From NCBI GenBank assembly GCA_963717075.1, contig CAVQVI010000027.1, positions 186,001-250,000 on the forward strand: DNA of 64,000 nt. Direction: 5' to 3'. Source of the DNA: JBGOTP01 sp963717075 (GTDB lineage Bacteria > Acidobacteriota > Vicinamibacteria > Vicinamibacterales > CAVVIG01). Both the position numbers and the translations under genes were made by a program. The first letter of the stretch is position 1. Each line of letters begins with the position of its first letter. The notes beneath the pieces were generated by a model. The model did not search any database. It saw nothing but the letters and a program-made list of their open reading frames with translations, and was not told the origin of the DNA. Shown one piece after another: positions 9,237 to 20,135 of the stretch.

Positions 9237-10259
9237 ATGATGGCGAAGCTGCTGATCGCATTCCTCGGTTTGGCCGGACTGGTGACGGCGTTGACGCCGA
9301 TCGACGCCGGGGCGCAGCGTCAGGTCCCGCGAGCGGGCGAGGCCAAGACCGCTGTTGGGGACGCAGGCGGCGCTCTCGTGGGCACCTGGAAACTGGCCCG
9401 CATCGAGCTCCTCGGGCCCGGCGGCGAGGTCCTGCCGGCGCCCGCGCCTCCCTCGTTCGGCAGCCCCGGCCCGATCGGGGTGATGTTCTACGGCCCCGGC
9501 GGCCATTTCGGGGTGACAATCATGCAGAGCGGCCGGCCCAGGTACGCCGGCGCGCAGCCGACGCCCGAAGAAGCCAAGAAGGCGCTCGCCGGCTTCATCG
9601 CGTACTTCGGCACCTACGGCGCCGACGCCGCCAGCCGCACGCTGACACACCATGTCGAGGGCAGCCTGCACCCGAACGACACCGGATCGCTCGAGCAGAG
9701 CGCGTTCCAGCTGTCGGGTGGGCAGCTGACGCTCACGCCAGCGCACCAGCGGGCCGGCTCACGCTGGCGCTCGCTCTGGGAGCGCGTCGCTGACCTGCCG
9801 CAGCTGACGCCAACGCATCGGCGCATGGTCGGGTTCTGGCGCCGCGCGTCCCGGGATCGCCGAACGCCGAACGGCGAGCTGTACGACTCGGACCCTGTCC
9901 GGCAGGCAGGCGTGCTGATCTTCACCGCGGCGGGCTACATGGCGGTGCACGGCATGCAGCCAGGCCGCACCAAGTTTGCCGGACCCGAGCCGACGCCCGC
10001 CGAGGCGAAGGCGGCCATCGACTCGTACGGCAGCGCGTATTTCGGACCGTTCACGGTGAACGAAGCGGAGCAGCTCGAAGTCACGCGTCAGATCGGCCTC
10101 ATCAATCCGGGACAGGTCGGCATGGACGCCCGGCGCCATCTCGAGTTTCCAGGGCCGGACCGGATGACGCTGAAGCCGCCGGTCGAGACCGTCAACGGGC
10201 TCCAGCTCCAGAGCTACGTGCACTGGGAGCGGGTCAGTGGCGAAGGCCTGCCCAAGTAG
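9237..10259 (+). CDS. Secreted tandem lipocalin-like domain protein
   Basis: 340 residues, starting at one of two adjacent ATGs behind GAAGGAGC. The signal peptide ends near DAGAQRQ. Two homologous halves are visible, each with a 'GTWKL/GFWRR' start, a stretch of the type GVMFYGPGGHFGV or GVLIFTAAGYMAV, then PTPEEAKKAL/PTPAEAKAAI and an aromatic YFG motif. This is the lipocalin-like (Lipocalin_5) pattern duplicated. Ligand and role are unknown. Confidence 0.7.
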   Translation: MMAKLLIAFLGLAGLVTALTPIDAGAQRQVPRAGEAKTAVGDAGGALVGTWKLARIELLGPGGEVLPAPAPPSFGSPGPIGVMFYGPGGHFGVTIMQSGRPRYAGAQPTPEEAKKALAGFIAYFGTYGADAASRTLTHHVEGSLHPNDTGSLEQSAFQLSGGQLTLTPAHQRAGSRWRSLWERVADLPQLTPTHRRMVGFWRRASRDRRTPNGELYDSDPVRQAGVLIFTAAGYMAVHGMQPGRTKFAGPEPTPAEAKAAIDSYGSAYFGPFTVNEAEQLEVTRQIGLINPGQVGMDARRHLEFPGPDRMTLKPPVETVNGLQLQSYVHWERVSGEGLPK

Positions 10260-10286
10260 GCCCGAGTTCGAGTGGCTTCGCTAGAG

Positions 10287-10394
10287 ATGCAGTTTCTGCA
10301 ACTTCGCGGGGAAATGCGCGATGAATTTTCTGCACTCCGAACGGAGATGCGGGCGGGAGACGAACAGATCAGGGCCGAGATCCGCGCGATGTGA
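10287..10394 (+). pseudogene. Short coiled-coil ORF or remnant (35 codons)
   Basis: An ATG opens a 35-codon frame with heptad-like charge pattern (LRGEMRDEFSALRTEMRAG) that resembles the repetitive coiled-coil tails of small helical proteins. It is too short to place and may be a leftover. No ribosome site is evident. Confidence 0.3.
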
Positions 10395-10486
10395 TTGGGG
10401 AGTTGTCCCTGCCTTGACCGCCATCGCTATGGCATACTGTGCGCGGTCGTTGACCACGCTTGCGCGGGTTGCTGGCGGAGGCGTTC

Positions 10487-11287
10487 ATGATCCTGAAGTA
10501 CGGCTCCGGACTACTGCTGCTCGGACTGGTCGCATGCGCCGCCCCACCCGCCCCGAGGCCCTTAGCGCCCAAGTCGATCGAGGGCATGTGGAGTGATCCG
10601 CAACCAACGGCCGTCGGCATCCTGTGCTTCTTTACATGTACGGACACGGGCATCGAGCGCCTGAACGCGCTGCTCGACGACCCGGCCAACGACGCGCGCC
10701 CCTTTCCCGAGCTCCGCGCCGACGCCGAAAAGCACGCGCGGGACACCTACTTTCGCCCCAGACTGACCGAGGCCGCGCTCAAGAACTACCCTCTCGACCC
10801 AGCAGACGATCCGGGTCTTCTTCGGTGTGAACCGTGGGGCCTGGCCCGTCAGATGTTTGCGCCACACCAGATCGAAATACGCCGGCTCGGCGAGGACCGG
10901 GTCGAGCTCCGGTATGGCGAGTGGGACGCACGTCGCACGGTGTACATGGATGGCCGGGCGCGCCAGGAGCGTGTGTCACCGAGCACAATGGGAAACTCCG
11001 TGGGGCGTTGGGAGGGCGAGACGCTGGTGGTCGAAACCTCAGGGGTCGCCGCGAACATCACGCCCTGGCGATTCGAGCACAGCGAACAGCTGCGAGCGGT
11101 CGAGCGATTCACGCGCTCCGACGATGGGAACACGTTGCGGCTGACAGCGACGTTGACCGATCCAGGGAGCCTACGGGAACCCTTGGTGATCAAGAAGATC
11201 TGGAGGTGGGCACCCGATTCGCAAATCACGCCTTACGAGAACTGCGAGCGCCCGGCGGCCGTGACGAGAGGAGTGAGCCAGCCATGA
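10487..11287 (+). CDS. Putative lipoprotein of unknown function
   Basis: 266 residues from the ATG of MILKYGSG, chosen over an upstream TTG because it begins a lipoprotein signal with lipobox LVAC (Cys near residue 16). The body holds SIEGMWSDPQP, a PWGLARQMFAPHQIEI segment and VGRWEGETLVVETSG, a sequence common in secreted acidobacterial proteins next to DUF6152 genes. Its stop overlaps the ATG of the DUF6152 gene (ATGA), so the two are probably translated together. No catalytic motif is recognised. Confidence 0.65.
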   Translation: MILKYGSGLLLLGLVACAAPPAPRPLAPKSIEGMWSDPQPTAVGILCFFTCTDTGIERLNALLDDPANDARPFPELRADAEKHARDTYFRPRLTEAALKNYPLDPADDPGLLRCEPWGLARQMFAPHQIEIRRLGEDRVELRYGEWDARRTVYMDGRARQERVSPSTMGNSVGRWEGETLVVETSGVAANITPWRFEHSEQLRAVERFTRSDDGNTLRLTATLTDPGSLREPLVIKKIWRWAPDSQITPYENCERPAAVTRGVSQP

Positions 11288-11733
11288 GAAGACCGCTGCC
11301 CGCATTGGTCGTCGTCGCCATACTGCTGGCCCTCTGCGTAGAACCGACCGGAGCGCATCACGCCTTTTCAGCCGTCTACGATGAAAAGCAGGTCATCACG
11401 GTGGAAGGCGTCGTTACGCAGTTCAAGTTCGTGAATCCGCACGCGATCATGTCTTTGGACGTGACGGACCAGTCCGGAAAGACCGTGACGTGGACCGTGG
11501 AGTTCGCGGGCCGGTTGAATCTGATGGAAGGGGGCTGGACGACCGAGACAATCAAGCCTGGTGAGCGCGTCAAGGTCTCAGGTAATCCGGCCCACAGGAG
11601 CAATCAGCAGATGGCGTTTCGTCGGATCGTCAAGGCGGACGGCACCGAACTCCTGCCAACGAACGCGAAACGCCTGGACGCCGTCGAGCAAGAGCGCCGC
11701 GAACGCGCACGCCAGCGGAGTCAGCCGAAGTAG
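11284..11733 (+). CDS. DUF6152 family secreted protein
   Basis: 149 residues, with a signal peptide cleaved near PTGAHHAFS. The HHAFSAVYD start of the mature protein, VEGVVTQFKFVNPHAIMSLDV and a late WTTETIKPGERVKVSG are the family hallmark. The function is unknown; the fold resembles small OB-like secreted proteins. Coupled to the upstream lipoprotein by a 4-base overlap. Confidence 0.8.
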   Translation: MRRPLPALVVVAILLALCVEPTGAHHAFSAVYDEKQVITVEGVVTQFKFVNPHAIMSLDVTDQSGKTVTWTVEFAGRLNLMEGGWTTETIKPGERVKVSGNPAHRSNQQMAFRRIVKADGTELLPTNAKRLDAVEQERRERARQRSQPK

Positions 11734-12221
11734 CCTGCGTACGCTCCACGATACCCGCCCCGCTAAGCGCGTCGGCTGTTCAATGTCACCTAGTGGCATG
11801 TCCGCGCGAGAAGTACAGCAGCGTCACGCGGGTGGCCGTGAACGGGGCGCCCCGCCGGGCGCGGAGGCGTCTCCCGTGAAGAGCGCGTTTCGCCGAGCAC
11901 CCCGGGGTCCCCGCCGCGCGTGGTTTGCGCGGTGGGGTGGCTCGGTGGGCCTGTTCACGGTCAGGACCCTGTAGAAATGACGCGGACAGTCCACTAGTCG
12001 AAGACGATACCCCAATTTGTGGCAAAACGCGGATAAGTCCGCGTTCACCATGCCGCAGCGGGGCGCTCCTCCGCTTTCGGGACGTCTCATCGGCGTACTC
12101 AGCATGGTAAGCTGCGTTCGATTGCCCATTGGCGCTTGTCGTGCGACGCATGTCGCCATCCGTTCACACGTGACATCACTGCATCGACCACGGGGTCAAG
12201 CAAAAGAAGAAAGGGCCAACC
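11734..12221. other. Intergenic region, nothing recognised
   Basis: This GC-rich 488-base stretch holds only overlapping frames without coding character. It has several short GC palindromes but no clear terminator. The purine-rich GAAAGGGCC just before 12222 may be the ribosome site of the PQQ dehydrogenase. Confidence 0.5.
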
Positions 12222-13884
12222 ATGAGGAAGCGTGTGCTGCTCGCGACCGCGCTACTTCTCTGGGCCGCACCGGGATCGTCCCAAACAAATGACGACCTCG
12301 TCAACGACGGCAGGAACACGGAGAATGTGACGACCCAGAGCATGGGCTACGCTCGAACGAGCTACAGTCCGCTCAGCCAAATCAACACATCCACCATTAA
12401 ACGGCTCGTGCCCATTTGGAGCACGAGCGTGATGAACGACATGGGCGAGCTGGCGGCGCCGACGATCTACAACGGCGTGATGTACGTCATCAACGGCAAG
12501 TGGACGTTTGCCCTCGATGTGGAAACCGGACGACAAATCTGGCGGACGCCGGTGGTGCTCGAAGCAGGAGTCCGCGGCGCTCCGATCACGAGAGGCGCCG
12601 CGACGATCTACAGCGGGAAGCTCTTTCGCATTACCTATCGACAACCATCTCATCGCTCTCGACATGAAGACCGGTCAGGAGTTGTGGAATCAGAAATTTG
12701 CCGAGGCCAAAGAGGGTTACTACGCGACGGGCGCGCCGATCGTCGCCAACGGTGTCGTGATCTCAGGGATGGCGGGCGGAGAGTCTACCACGCGCGGGTT
12801 TCTGGACGGCTGGGATCCTGACACCGGCAAGAAGTTGTGGCGTCGCTACACGATTCCGGCACCCGGCGAGCCTGGGTCCGAGACGTGGCCGAAGGGAAGC
12901 GATGCCTGGATGCACGGTGGCGGCCCCACGTGGCGTTCCGGTTCGTATGATCCGCAATTGGACCTCGTCTATTGGGGCGTCGGCAATGCCGAGCCGTACG
13001 ATCCCAAGCCTCGCGGCGCGCTCGACAGCCTGTTCACGTCGAGCGTTCTCGCCATCCGTCCGAAGACCGGTGAGGTCGCCTGTTACTACCAATACACGCC
13101 GAACGACGTGTACGACGTGGACGGCACCGACGAACAGGTGCTCGCGGATATCCGGATTGGTGGCCAGCTGCGCAAGGTGATGATGCAGGCCAACAAGAAC
13201 GGCTTCTTGTATGTGCTGGATCGGACCAACTGCAAGCTGATCGCGGCCCATCCGTACGTCAAGGTCAACTGGGCCACTCACATCGATCTCAACACCGGTC
13301 GACCGGTCTTGACGGATCTCTACAAGCGCTTTCTCGCCGGCGAGGAGGTCGAGATCTATCCATCGCGCGGCACCAACGCGGTGCCCATCGCGTTCGACTC
13401 CGAGCACCGGGCTTGTCTACGCCAGCACATGGGAACGTGCCGCGCATTCAGAAGATCGCGCCGCCGAAGCCAGAGGTCCTCGGCGCGAACTCCACCGGCG
13501 TCATCAGCAGAACGCCGGCGGTCCAACCGGGCGATGTCCTCGGTCACTTTGCGGCCATCAATCCGTTGACGGGTGAGAAGAAGTGGGAGATTCCGCTGAC
13601 GGATTTGCCGGGGTCGGCCGGCATGCTGGCGACCGGCGGCGGACTGATTTTCACCGGCAAGTTGACCGGAGAGTTCGTCGCGCTCGATGCGGCGACCGGC
13701 AGGACGCTGTGGCAGTTCAAGACCGGCTCGAGCATCAACGCGACGGCGATCACTTACACGCACAACGGCCGTCAGTACGTGACCATCGCCTCGGGACGTC
13801 GGCGGGGTCCTCGCCAGTCGCTACACGGGCAACAAGGTGCCGACCGGTGGCTCGATCTGGACGTTCGCGTTGATGCCCGACTGA
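12222..13884 (+). CDS. PQQ-dependent dehydrogenase, quinoprotein ethanol dehydrogenase type (frameshifted)
   Basis: The product would be a periplasmic eight-bladed quinoprotein oxidising an alcohol. The signal peptide MRKRVLLATALLLWAAPGSS precedes blade motifs in three frames: MGYARTSYSPLSQIN, MYVINGKWTFALDVETG, ALDMKTGQELW, GAPIVANGVVISGMAGGE, GGGPTWRSGSYDPQLDLVYWGVGN, YQYTPNDVYDVDGTDE, and finally GGVLASRYTGNK with the stop at 13882. Breaks fall near 12635, 13420 and 13795. Combined length fits the family, so the gene was probably intact. There is no fused cytochrome c domain. Confidence 0.8.
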
Positions 13885-13945
13885 AGCTGTTCTTGACATG
13901 CGCTGGCGGGCGGTCTGCTCAATGCGCGACGTACTGACGTTCGAA

Positions 13946-14015
13946 GACAATAGGCAGCATTAGCGGCCTGCAGTCAACCGAATGCCCCGTGATGGGCCGC
14001 CGCACGCCCCCACAG
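13946..14015 (+). repeat. GACAATAGG dispersed repeat, copy 2
   Basis: Begins GACAATAGGCAGCATTAG and ends GCACGCCCCCACAG. Its left side follows the PQQ dehydrogenase by 61 bases; its right end abuts a minus-strand gene that stops making sense at the border. Confidence 0.75.
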
Positions 14016-14500
14016 ATCGAAATTCCCCAGCAGTCCGCCTTTCGCCGTCCCGCCGTTGCGGACGACGCGGCGCGGCTCGATCGCCGGTTGAACGCCGGGC
14101 GGTGACCACGCACTGCCATCGAGAATCATCCGCCGCGGTGTGCAGGCATCCGCGATCAGACTGAAACTGACGCGCGCGCCGGCCACGGAGAAGGTGTAAC
14201 GTCCGGCGCCGGCGCACTCCTCTGGCGCGTTCTGCAACTGAAGGGTGACCTCGCGGCGGCTGCTGGTCCAGGTGTCGGCCATCGACGGCCAGCCGTCGCC
14301 CGACAGCCTGAACGTGCCCGCTGGATCGAACCGCAGCGTGAACGCGCGCATCGCGAGCGGACCGCTCGGCACCGTTGGTTGGACAGAAGACTGTCGGGCA
14401 GAGGGCGACGTCGTGAGAGGCACAGGGCAAGCACGCAGGCGATGAGCGCTTCTCTGATGGGGGATGGCGGCGACATCACCGGCATTGTGCTCTCGACCGC
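14016..14500 (-). pseudogene. 5' fragment of a secreted gene, cut at the dispersed repeat
   Basis: A signal-peptide-like stretch (SPIREALIACVLALCLS) lies in one frame at about 14400-14470. After a frame change the body reads FTLRFDPAGTFRLSGDGWP, LQNAPEECAGAGRYTFSV and ADACTPRRMILDGSAW, a lipocalin-like N-terminal domain also seen in front of acidobacterial PQQ-repeat proteins. The reading stays open to LLGNFD and then enters the repeat, so the 3' part of the gene is missing. It is divergent from the fusion gene at 14524. Confidence 0.5.
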
Positions 14501-14523
14501 CGAACGCGCTACAGTTCCCCCTG

Positions 14524-16698
14524 ATGAGAATCGCGCTGCACTGCCTGCTGCCCGTGATCGTCGCGGGAGCGGCCGTCGGCCTGTCTGACCGCACGGCTGC
14601 GCAGTCGCCGGGACGGATCGACTTCGCACGCGACATCCAGCCGCTGCTGCGATCGAACTGTTACGGCTGTCACAGCGCATCGCTGCAGAGCGGCAATTTC
14701 CGTCTCGACCGCCGGCGCGACTCGATGCCCAATCGTGTCGGCGCCAACGGCGCGCGCATCGTCCCTGGCAACAGCGCCGTGAGCCGGCTGTATCTCAGAG
14801 TGTCCGGCAATCAGGCGGGACTGCAGATGCCGCCAACCGGCGCACTTCGACCAGAAGAGATCGGCACGATCAAGGCCTGGATCGATCAGGGCGCCGAGTG
14901 GCCCGACGAGCTCGCGGGAGAGACCCCGTCACCGCCGCAAGATCCGAAGGCGACGCAGGTGCTGGATGCGCTGCGGCACGGCGATCGACGGCGATTCGAA
15001 CGGCTGCTGAGGGAAAACCCGAACGCGGTACGAGCGACGGGATCCGGTGGCGTTACTCCGTTGATGTACGCCGCTCTCTATGGAGACGCGTTATCGGCGC
15101 GTCTGCTGCTCGACATGGGCGCGGACCCGAACGCCCGCAACGATGCCGGCGCAACCGCACTGATGTGGGCGGTGGATGATCTGGGACAACGCGACTGCTG
15201 CTCGAGCGCGGAGCAGATCCGAATGTGCGCTCGGCGGATGGCGGCACGGCGTTGCTGGTGGCAGCCGGCCGCTCCGGCTCCAGTGAGGTGGTGAAGGCGC
15301 TCCTCGATCACGGCGCGACGCTCGAAGGTCAGGCGGTGGTGAGTCAGGCCGCAGACGCCGGCGACGCGGCGGTCATGCGTCTGCTCATCGAGCGCGGCGC
15401 GGATACCGCCACACTGCCAGCCGATCTGGCGATGCGCTCCGGCTGTGCCGACTGCGTCGAGTTGCTGCTGAAGTCGGCTGGACGTCCGGCGCTCACTCGC
15501 GCGCTCGTATCCGCAGCGCGCTATGGAGATTCACCTGGTATGCGCATGCTGCTCGGACGCGGTGCCGAGCCGACGGCGGCCGCGTTGAGATTCGCGGCTG
15601 CGTCCGAGTCGGCACCGGCCGATGGCATCTCCGCTCTGCTCGATCGCGGTGTGCGCGACGAGGACGCGTTCGAACTGGCTGCGCGACACGGTGACACGCC
15701 CGTCGTTGCGGCGCTGCGCAAGGCCGGCGTCACAGAGACCACCGTGCCAGCGCTCACCCTGAAGAAGCCCGCGGCACCACGATCCGTGCGCGACGCTGTC
15801 ACCATCAGCCTCCCTCTACTGCAGCACGTGGACGTGGTGTTCCTCAAAACCGCCGGTTGCATCTCCTGTCACAACAACAGCCTGTTCCAGATGACCTCCG
15901 TCGCCGCGCGACGACACGGGTTCCGCATCGACGAGGCCCTCGTCAAGGAGCAGATGACGAGGACGCGTGCCTACCTCGAGAGCTGGCGCGAACGCGAGCT
16001 GCAGGACATCGCGATCCCGGGACGCATCGATACGACGTCCTATATCCTCGTGGGGCTCGCCGCGGCGCAGTACCCGCCGGACCCGGCGACCGACGCGCTC
16101 GCGCGCTACGTGAAGCGGCGTCAGTTCGCCGACGGCGGATGGCGGATCGCGACGCATCGACCGCCGATCGAATCGAGCGACATCGCCGTCACCGCCCGTT
16201 GCGCTGCGTGCGCTGCAGGCGTTCGCGCCTGCAGCGCAGAAGGCCGAATACGCGCGCGCGATCCAGCGAGGGGCGGCGTGGCTCGCGCAGGCCCGGCCGA
16301 AGACGACCGAAGATCACGCGCTCCAGCTCCTCGGGCTCGGCTGGGTGGGCAAGGGACATGCGGCGATCCAGAAGGCCGCAGGCGCATTGATCGCGATGCA
16401 ACGCGCTGATGGCGGGTGGAGTCAGATCCCGACGCTGGCCAGCGACGCCTACGCCACGGGTCAGGCACTCACGGCGCTCGCCGAGAGTGGTGCCCTGAAG
16501 CCGACCGATCCGGTGTACCAGAAAGGCGTACGGTTCCTGCTCGGCACTCAGCTCGAGGACGGTTCGTGGTACGTCCGCACCCGTGCCGTCCCGGTGCAGC
16601 CATACTTCGACAGCGAATTCCCGCACGGCAAGGATCAGTTCATCTCCGCGGCGGCGACCAACTGGGCCACCATGGCGCTGGCGTTGGCCGCGCGCTGA
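14524..16698 (+). CDS. Cytochrome c / ankyrin / terpenoid-cyclase-like fusion protein (two frameshifts)
   Basis: Starts at the ATG of MRIALHCLLP with a signal peptide. A cytochrome c domain follows with CYGCH at 46-50 and PPTGALRPEEI. Next come ankyrin repeats such as GGVTPLMYAALYGDALSARLLLDMGADPN (shown in part) and LLIERGADTATLP. A second haem-type motif GCISCHNNSLF comes next, and then a C-terminal alpha-helical region with YPPDPATDALARYVKRRQF, QRADGGWSQIPTLASDAYATG and LEDGSWYVRTRA, which carries the QW-like repeats of prenyltransferases and squalene cyclases. Frames change near 15185 and 16195. No cyclase DXDD motif is seen, so the last domain is probably structural. The gene is flanked by repeat copies 2 and 3. 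Confidence 0.75.
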
Positions 16699-16722
16699 CG
16701 GGGGACGTGTGAGTCCAGGTAA

Positions 16723-16798
16723 GACAATAGGCAGCATTGGAGCTAGGGCCTGCAGTCAACGGAATGCCCCGTGATGGGCCGCCCGCACGCCCCCACAG
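16723..16798 (+). repeat. GACAATAGG dispersed repeat, copy 3
   Basis: Begins GACAATAGGCAGCATTGG and ends GCACGCCCCCACAG, nearly identical to copies 2 and 4. It follows the fusion gene stop by 24 bases and its right end abuts a truncated signal-peptide sequence. Confidence 0.75.
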
Positions 16799-16881
16799 CA
16801 CCCCGGCAATGTCAGCGGCTGCGCCAACGCGCCGGTTGCCGAAACGGCGATGATAGCGAGCACGAATCCGAACAAGCGCAT
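16799..16881 (-). pseudogene. Signal-peptide fragment of a lost secreted gene
   Basis: From an ATG at 16881 the minus strand reads MRLFGFVLAIIAVSATGALA followed by QPLTLPG. This is a textbook signal peptide with an ALA cleavage site, running straight into repeat copy 3, where the rest of the gene is missing. It is divergent from the molybdenum hydroxylase operon. Confidence 0.55.
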
Positions 16882-16980
16882 GGCCAGGACGATATGCGAT
16901 GGGAATCGGTCATGGCGTCAATTTTTCGTCCAACGTCGGGCCATTGACAGCCCGGAGCCCCGAGTCTAGAGTCCGCTGCG

Positions 16981-17595
16981 ATGGATCCCGTCACACGGCG
17001 CACCTTCATCAAGGGCGTCATCGCGGCGGCGCGATCGCGACCTCCGCCGCCTATCTCTTCCGCGGCCCCGGCGCGCTTCTCGGCCAGACGTCGGCGCCCG
17101 GCTCGGTCGAGCGTCTGATCACGCTGAACGTCAACGGCCAGATGCGGCGCGTCGACGTGATGAAGCAGGAAACGCTGGCCATGACGCTGCGCTACAAGCT
17201 GGGGCTCACCGGCACCAAGCTCGGCTGCGACCGCGCCGAGTGCGGCGCCTGCACGGTGCTCATCGACGACGTGCCGCACTATTCGTGCTCGGTGCTGACG
17301 CACACCGTGCGCGGACGCGCAGGTCGTCGACGATCGAAGGGCTCGCCAGCGCCGACGGCAAGCTGCATCCGGTGCAGCAGGCGGTGCGTCGACGAGCAGG
17401 GCTTCCAGTGCGCCTTCTGCATGCCCGGCTTCATGATGGCGACGGTCGGCTTCCTCAAGACGAATCCGAACCCGACGCGCCAGGAGCTGGCGCACGGCAT
17501 CTCGGGCAATCTGTGCCGCTGCCAGGACTACGACAAGATCCTCACCGCGCTGATGCGCGGCGCGGAGTACATGCGGAGGGCCGTCCAATGCCTGA
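16981..17595 (+). CDS. 2Fe-2S subunit of a xanthine-dehydrogenase-family enzyme (frameshifted)
   Basis: The start MDPVTRRTFIKG is a Tat signal. Across a frame change near 17030 the protein continues with ITLNVNGQMRRVDV, GTKLGCDRAECGACTVLIDD (the plant-type 2Fe-2S cysteines) and, after breaks near 17310 and 17385, QGFQCAFCMPGFMM and GNLCRCQDYDKI (the second cluster). It transfers electrons from the molybdenum centre to FAD and the cytochrome. With one extra C removed near 17591, its TGA overlaps the start of the large subunit, so the operon is tightly coupled. Confidence 0.8.
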
Positions 17596-20053
17596 CGGAC
17601 AAGCTGATCGGCGCAGAACTACACGCCGCCCGATCTCGTCGCCAAGGTCACCGGCACGCGCGAAGTACGCCGAGGACTTCCGCGCCGACGGCATGCTCTT
17701 CGCCAAGCTGCTGCTCAGCCCGATGCCGCACGCGCGCGTGCGCAGCATCGACACGAGCGCCGCGCTGGCGATGCCCGGCGTGAAGGCGATTCTCACCGCC
17801 GACGATCTGCCCGATCTCGGACGGCGCCGAACGCGCGCTCACCAACGAGCCGCTCTACGCGGGCGAGCCGATTCTCGCGGTCGCCGCGGTGGACGAGCTG
17901 ACGGCCGCCGAAGCGATCGAGACGCATCCACGTCGACCTCGAGCCGCTGCCGTTCGTCGTCGATCCGCTCGAGAGCCTGCGGCCCGGACGGCCCGAACGC
18001 GCGACTCGACGGCAACGTGTGGGGCGCGCCGCTGCCCGGCGGCGCCGGGCCCGGGCGCGCCCGCGCCGCCGTCGAAGACGCATCAAGTGGACCGCGCGAG
18101 GACTTCGCCGACGCGGGCGACGGCCGGCTGCCGATGGGCAAGGCGCCCGAGGAATGGTCGTACGGCGATCTCGACGCCGGCTTCAAGGACGCCGCGCTCG
18201 TGCTCGACGAAACCTTCGTCGTGCAGTCCACCGGCCATCACCCGATGGAAACGCGCAGCGCGATGGCGTACTGGCAGAACGGCAAGCTGTATCTGCACGG
18301 CTCGACGCAGAGCGTCGCCGCAGACGCGTGGCCGGCATCGCGCGCTGGGTCGGCATCGACCCGTCGCAGACGTCGTCCTGATCTGCGAGTACACCGGCGG
18401 CGGCTTCGGCAGCAAGGGCGGCGGCGCCGTGTCGATGGCGATTCCGGCGCTGCTGTCGAAGAAGGCCAACGCGCCGGTGATGATGCGCATCAGCCGCGAG
18501 GAGGAGAGCTACATCGGCCGCGCGCGCACCAACATGATCGGGCCGCGCGCAAGGTCGGCTTCGCGAAGGACGGCCGCATCACCGCGCTCGATCTGTTCAT
18601 CGTCCAGGACAACGGCTCGTACGGGCCGATGGGCGATCATCGCTCCGCCGGCCACGCCGCGTCGCTCATCTACCAGCCGCCGGCGATGCGCTGGCGCGCG
18701 GTCAACGTGCTCACCAACACGCCGCCGCGCATCGCAGCAGCGATCGCCCGGCCCGATGCAGGCCAACGGCATCATGGAGCCGATCATCACGAAGGCGGCC
18801 AAGCAGCTCGGCATCGATCAGGTCGCGATCCGCCGCATCAACTCGCCCGAGGGCAAGGCGCTCTACGGCCCGCCGGCGCCGAACGGCCAGCGCCCGCACG
18901 TCACGAGCGCGTTCGTGAAGGAGGCGCTCGATCGCGGCGCGCGAGCTGTTCAACTGGGACGAGCGCAAGGCGCGCGCGGGCCAGCGGCGCGGATCGAAGG
19001 TGCGCGGCGTCGGCGTCGCCGTCGGCCCGCACGGCGCGGGATCGATCGGCTTCGACGGCCTGATGACGATCCGGCCCGACGGCAAGCTGTACGTGCAGTC
19101 GGGCGTCGGCAATCTGGCACGCATTCGGTGATCGACCTCGCGCGCGTCGCCGCCGACGTGCTCGCGATGCCGTGGGAGAAGGTCGAGGTCATCTGGGGCA
19201 ACACCGGCAAGCACCTGCCGTGGACGTGCCTCTCGGTCGGCAGCCAGACGACGCACGCGATGACGCGCGCCAACTACGCCGGCGCGATGGACGCCAAGCG
19301 CAAGCTGCAGGAGATCGCCGCGCACGGATCTCGGCGGCTCGCCGGACGACTACGAGCTCGGCAACGAGCGCGTCTATCGCCGCGGCAATCCCGGCCGCGG
19401 GCTGAGCTACGCGCAGGCCGCGACGCGCGCCATCGAGCTCGGCGGCAAGTTCGACGGCCACGAGCTGCCCGACGACATCAACCCGATGACCAAGGCGTCG
19501 GCCACCGCGCTCGCGGGCCTCGGGCTGATGGGCGTGGCCAAGGACAACTATCCGCGCGACGGCGACACCTACTCGTTCGTCGTCGGCTTCGCCGAAGTCG
19601 AGGTCGACGTCGAGACCGGCAAGGTGACGCTCGTCGACTACCTCGCGCGTCGGCGACGTCGGCACGGTCGTCAACCCGCGCAGCCTGCTCGGCGCAGATC
19701 AACGGCGGCAGCTGCCTCGGCATCGCGCACGCGCTGCTGCCAGAAGTCGGTGTTCGATCCGCAGTACGGCGTGTCGCTGGCGCAGCGCTTCCACTACAAC
19801 AAGCCGCTGACGATTCTCGACATCCCGGCGACGCATGCAGGCCGAGGCGCTCGACATCGCCGATCCGGAGACGCCGGTCGGCGCGCGCGGCGTCGGCGAG
19901 CCGCCGGTCGGCGCCGGCTACGGCGCCGTGCTGAACGCGATCGCCGACGCGATCGGCGTGGACGTGTTCCGCCGCGCGCCGGTGACGGCCGACATCGTGC
20001 TGATGTCGCTCGAGCACGGACGTCGGATGCACGAACCGCTCAGGCTCATCTGA
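17588..20053 (+). CDS. Molybdopterin-binding large subunit, xanthine dehydrogenase/aldehyde oxidase family (many frameshifts)
   Basis: The catalytic subunit of a periplasmic molybdenum hydroxylase. Reassembled across at least a dozen single-base shifts it shows NYTPPDLVAKVTG, AKYAEDFRADGMLFAKLL, VLDETFVVQSTGHHPMETRS, YTGGGFGSKGGGAVSM, MEPIITKAAKQLGIDQVAIR, VSGVGNL-type glycine loops and the conserved GVGEPPVGAGYGAVLNAIAD, whose Glu is the catalytic base. It ends SLEHGRRMHEPLRLI. The length and motif order are normal, so the breaks look technical. Neighbours and Tat signal place the complex outside the cytoplasmic membrane, as with PaoABC-type aldehyde oxidoreductases. The substrate is not predictable. 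Confidence 0.8.
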
Positions 20054-20135
20054 ACGTTCAGATGCGAAGCGCGAACGTCCGAACGACTGCGTCCGACGTC
20101 TGCATTTTGAACGTCCGCATCTGCATGGAGACTCG

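Noticed and set aside
13946..16798. Integron-type gene cassette bounded by attC-like repeats
   Set aside because: The repeats lack the paired RYYYAAC/GTTRRRY core sites, and no integron integrase is seen.
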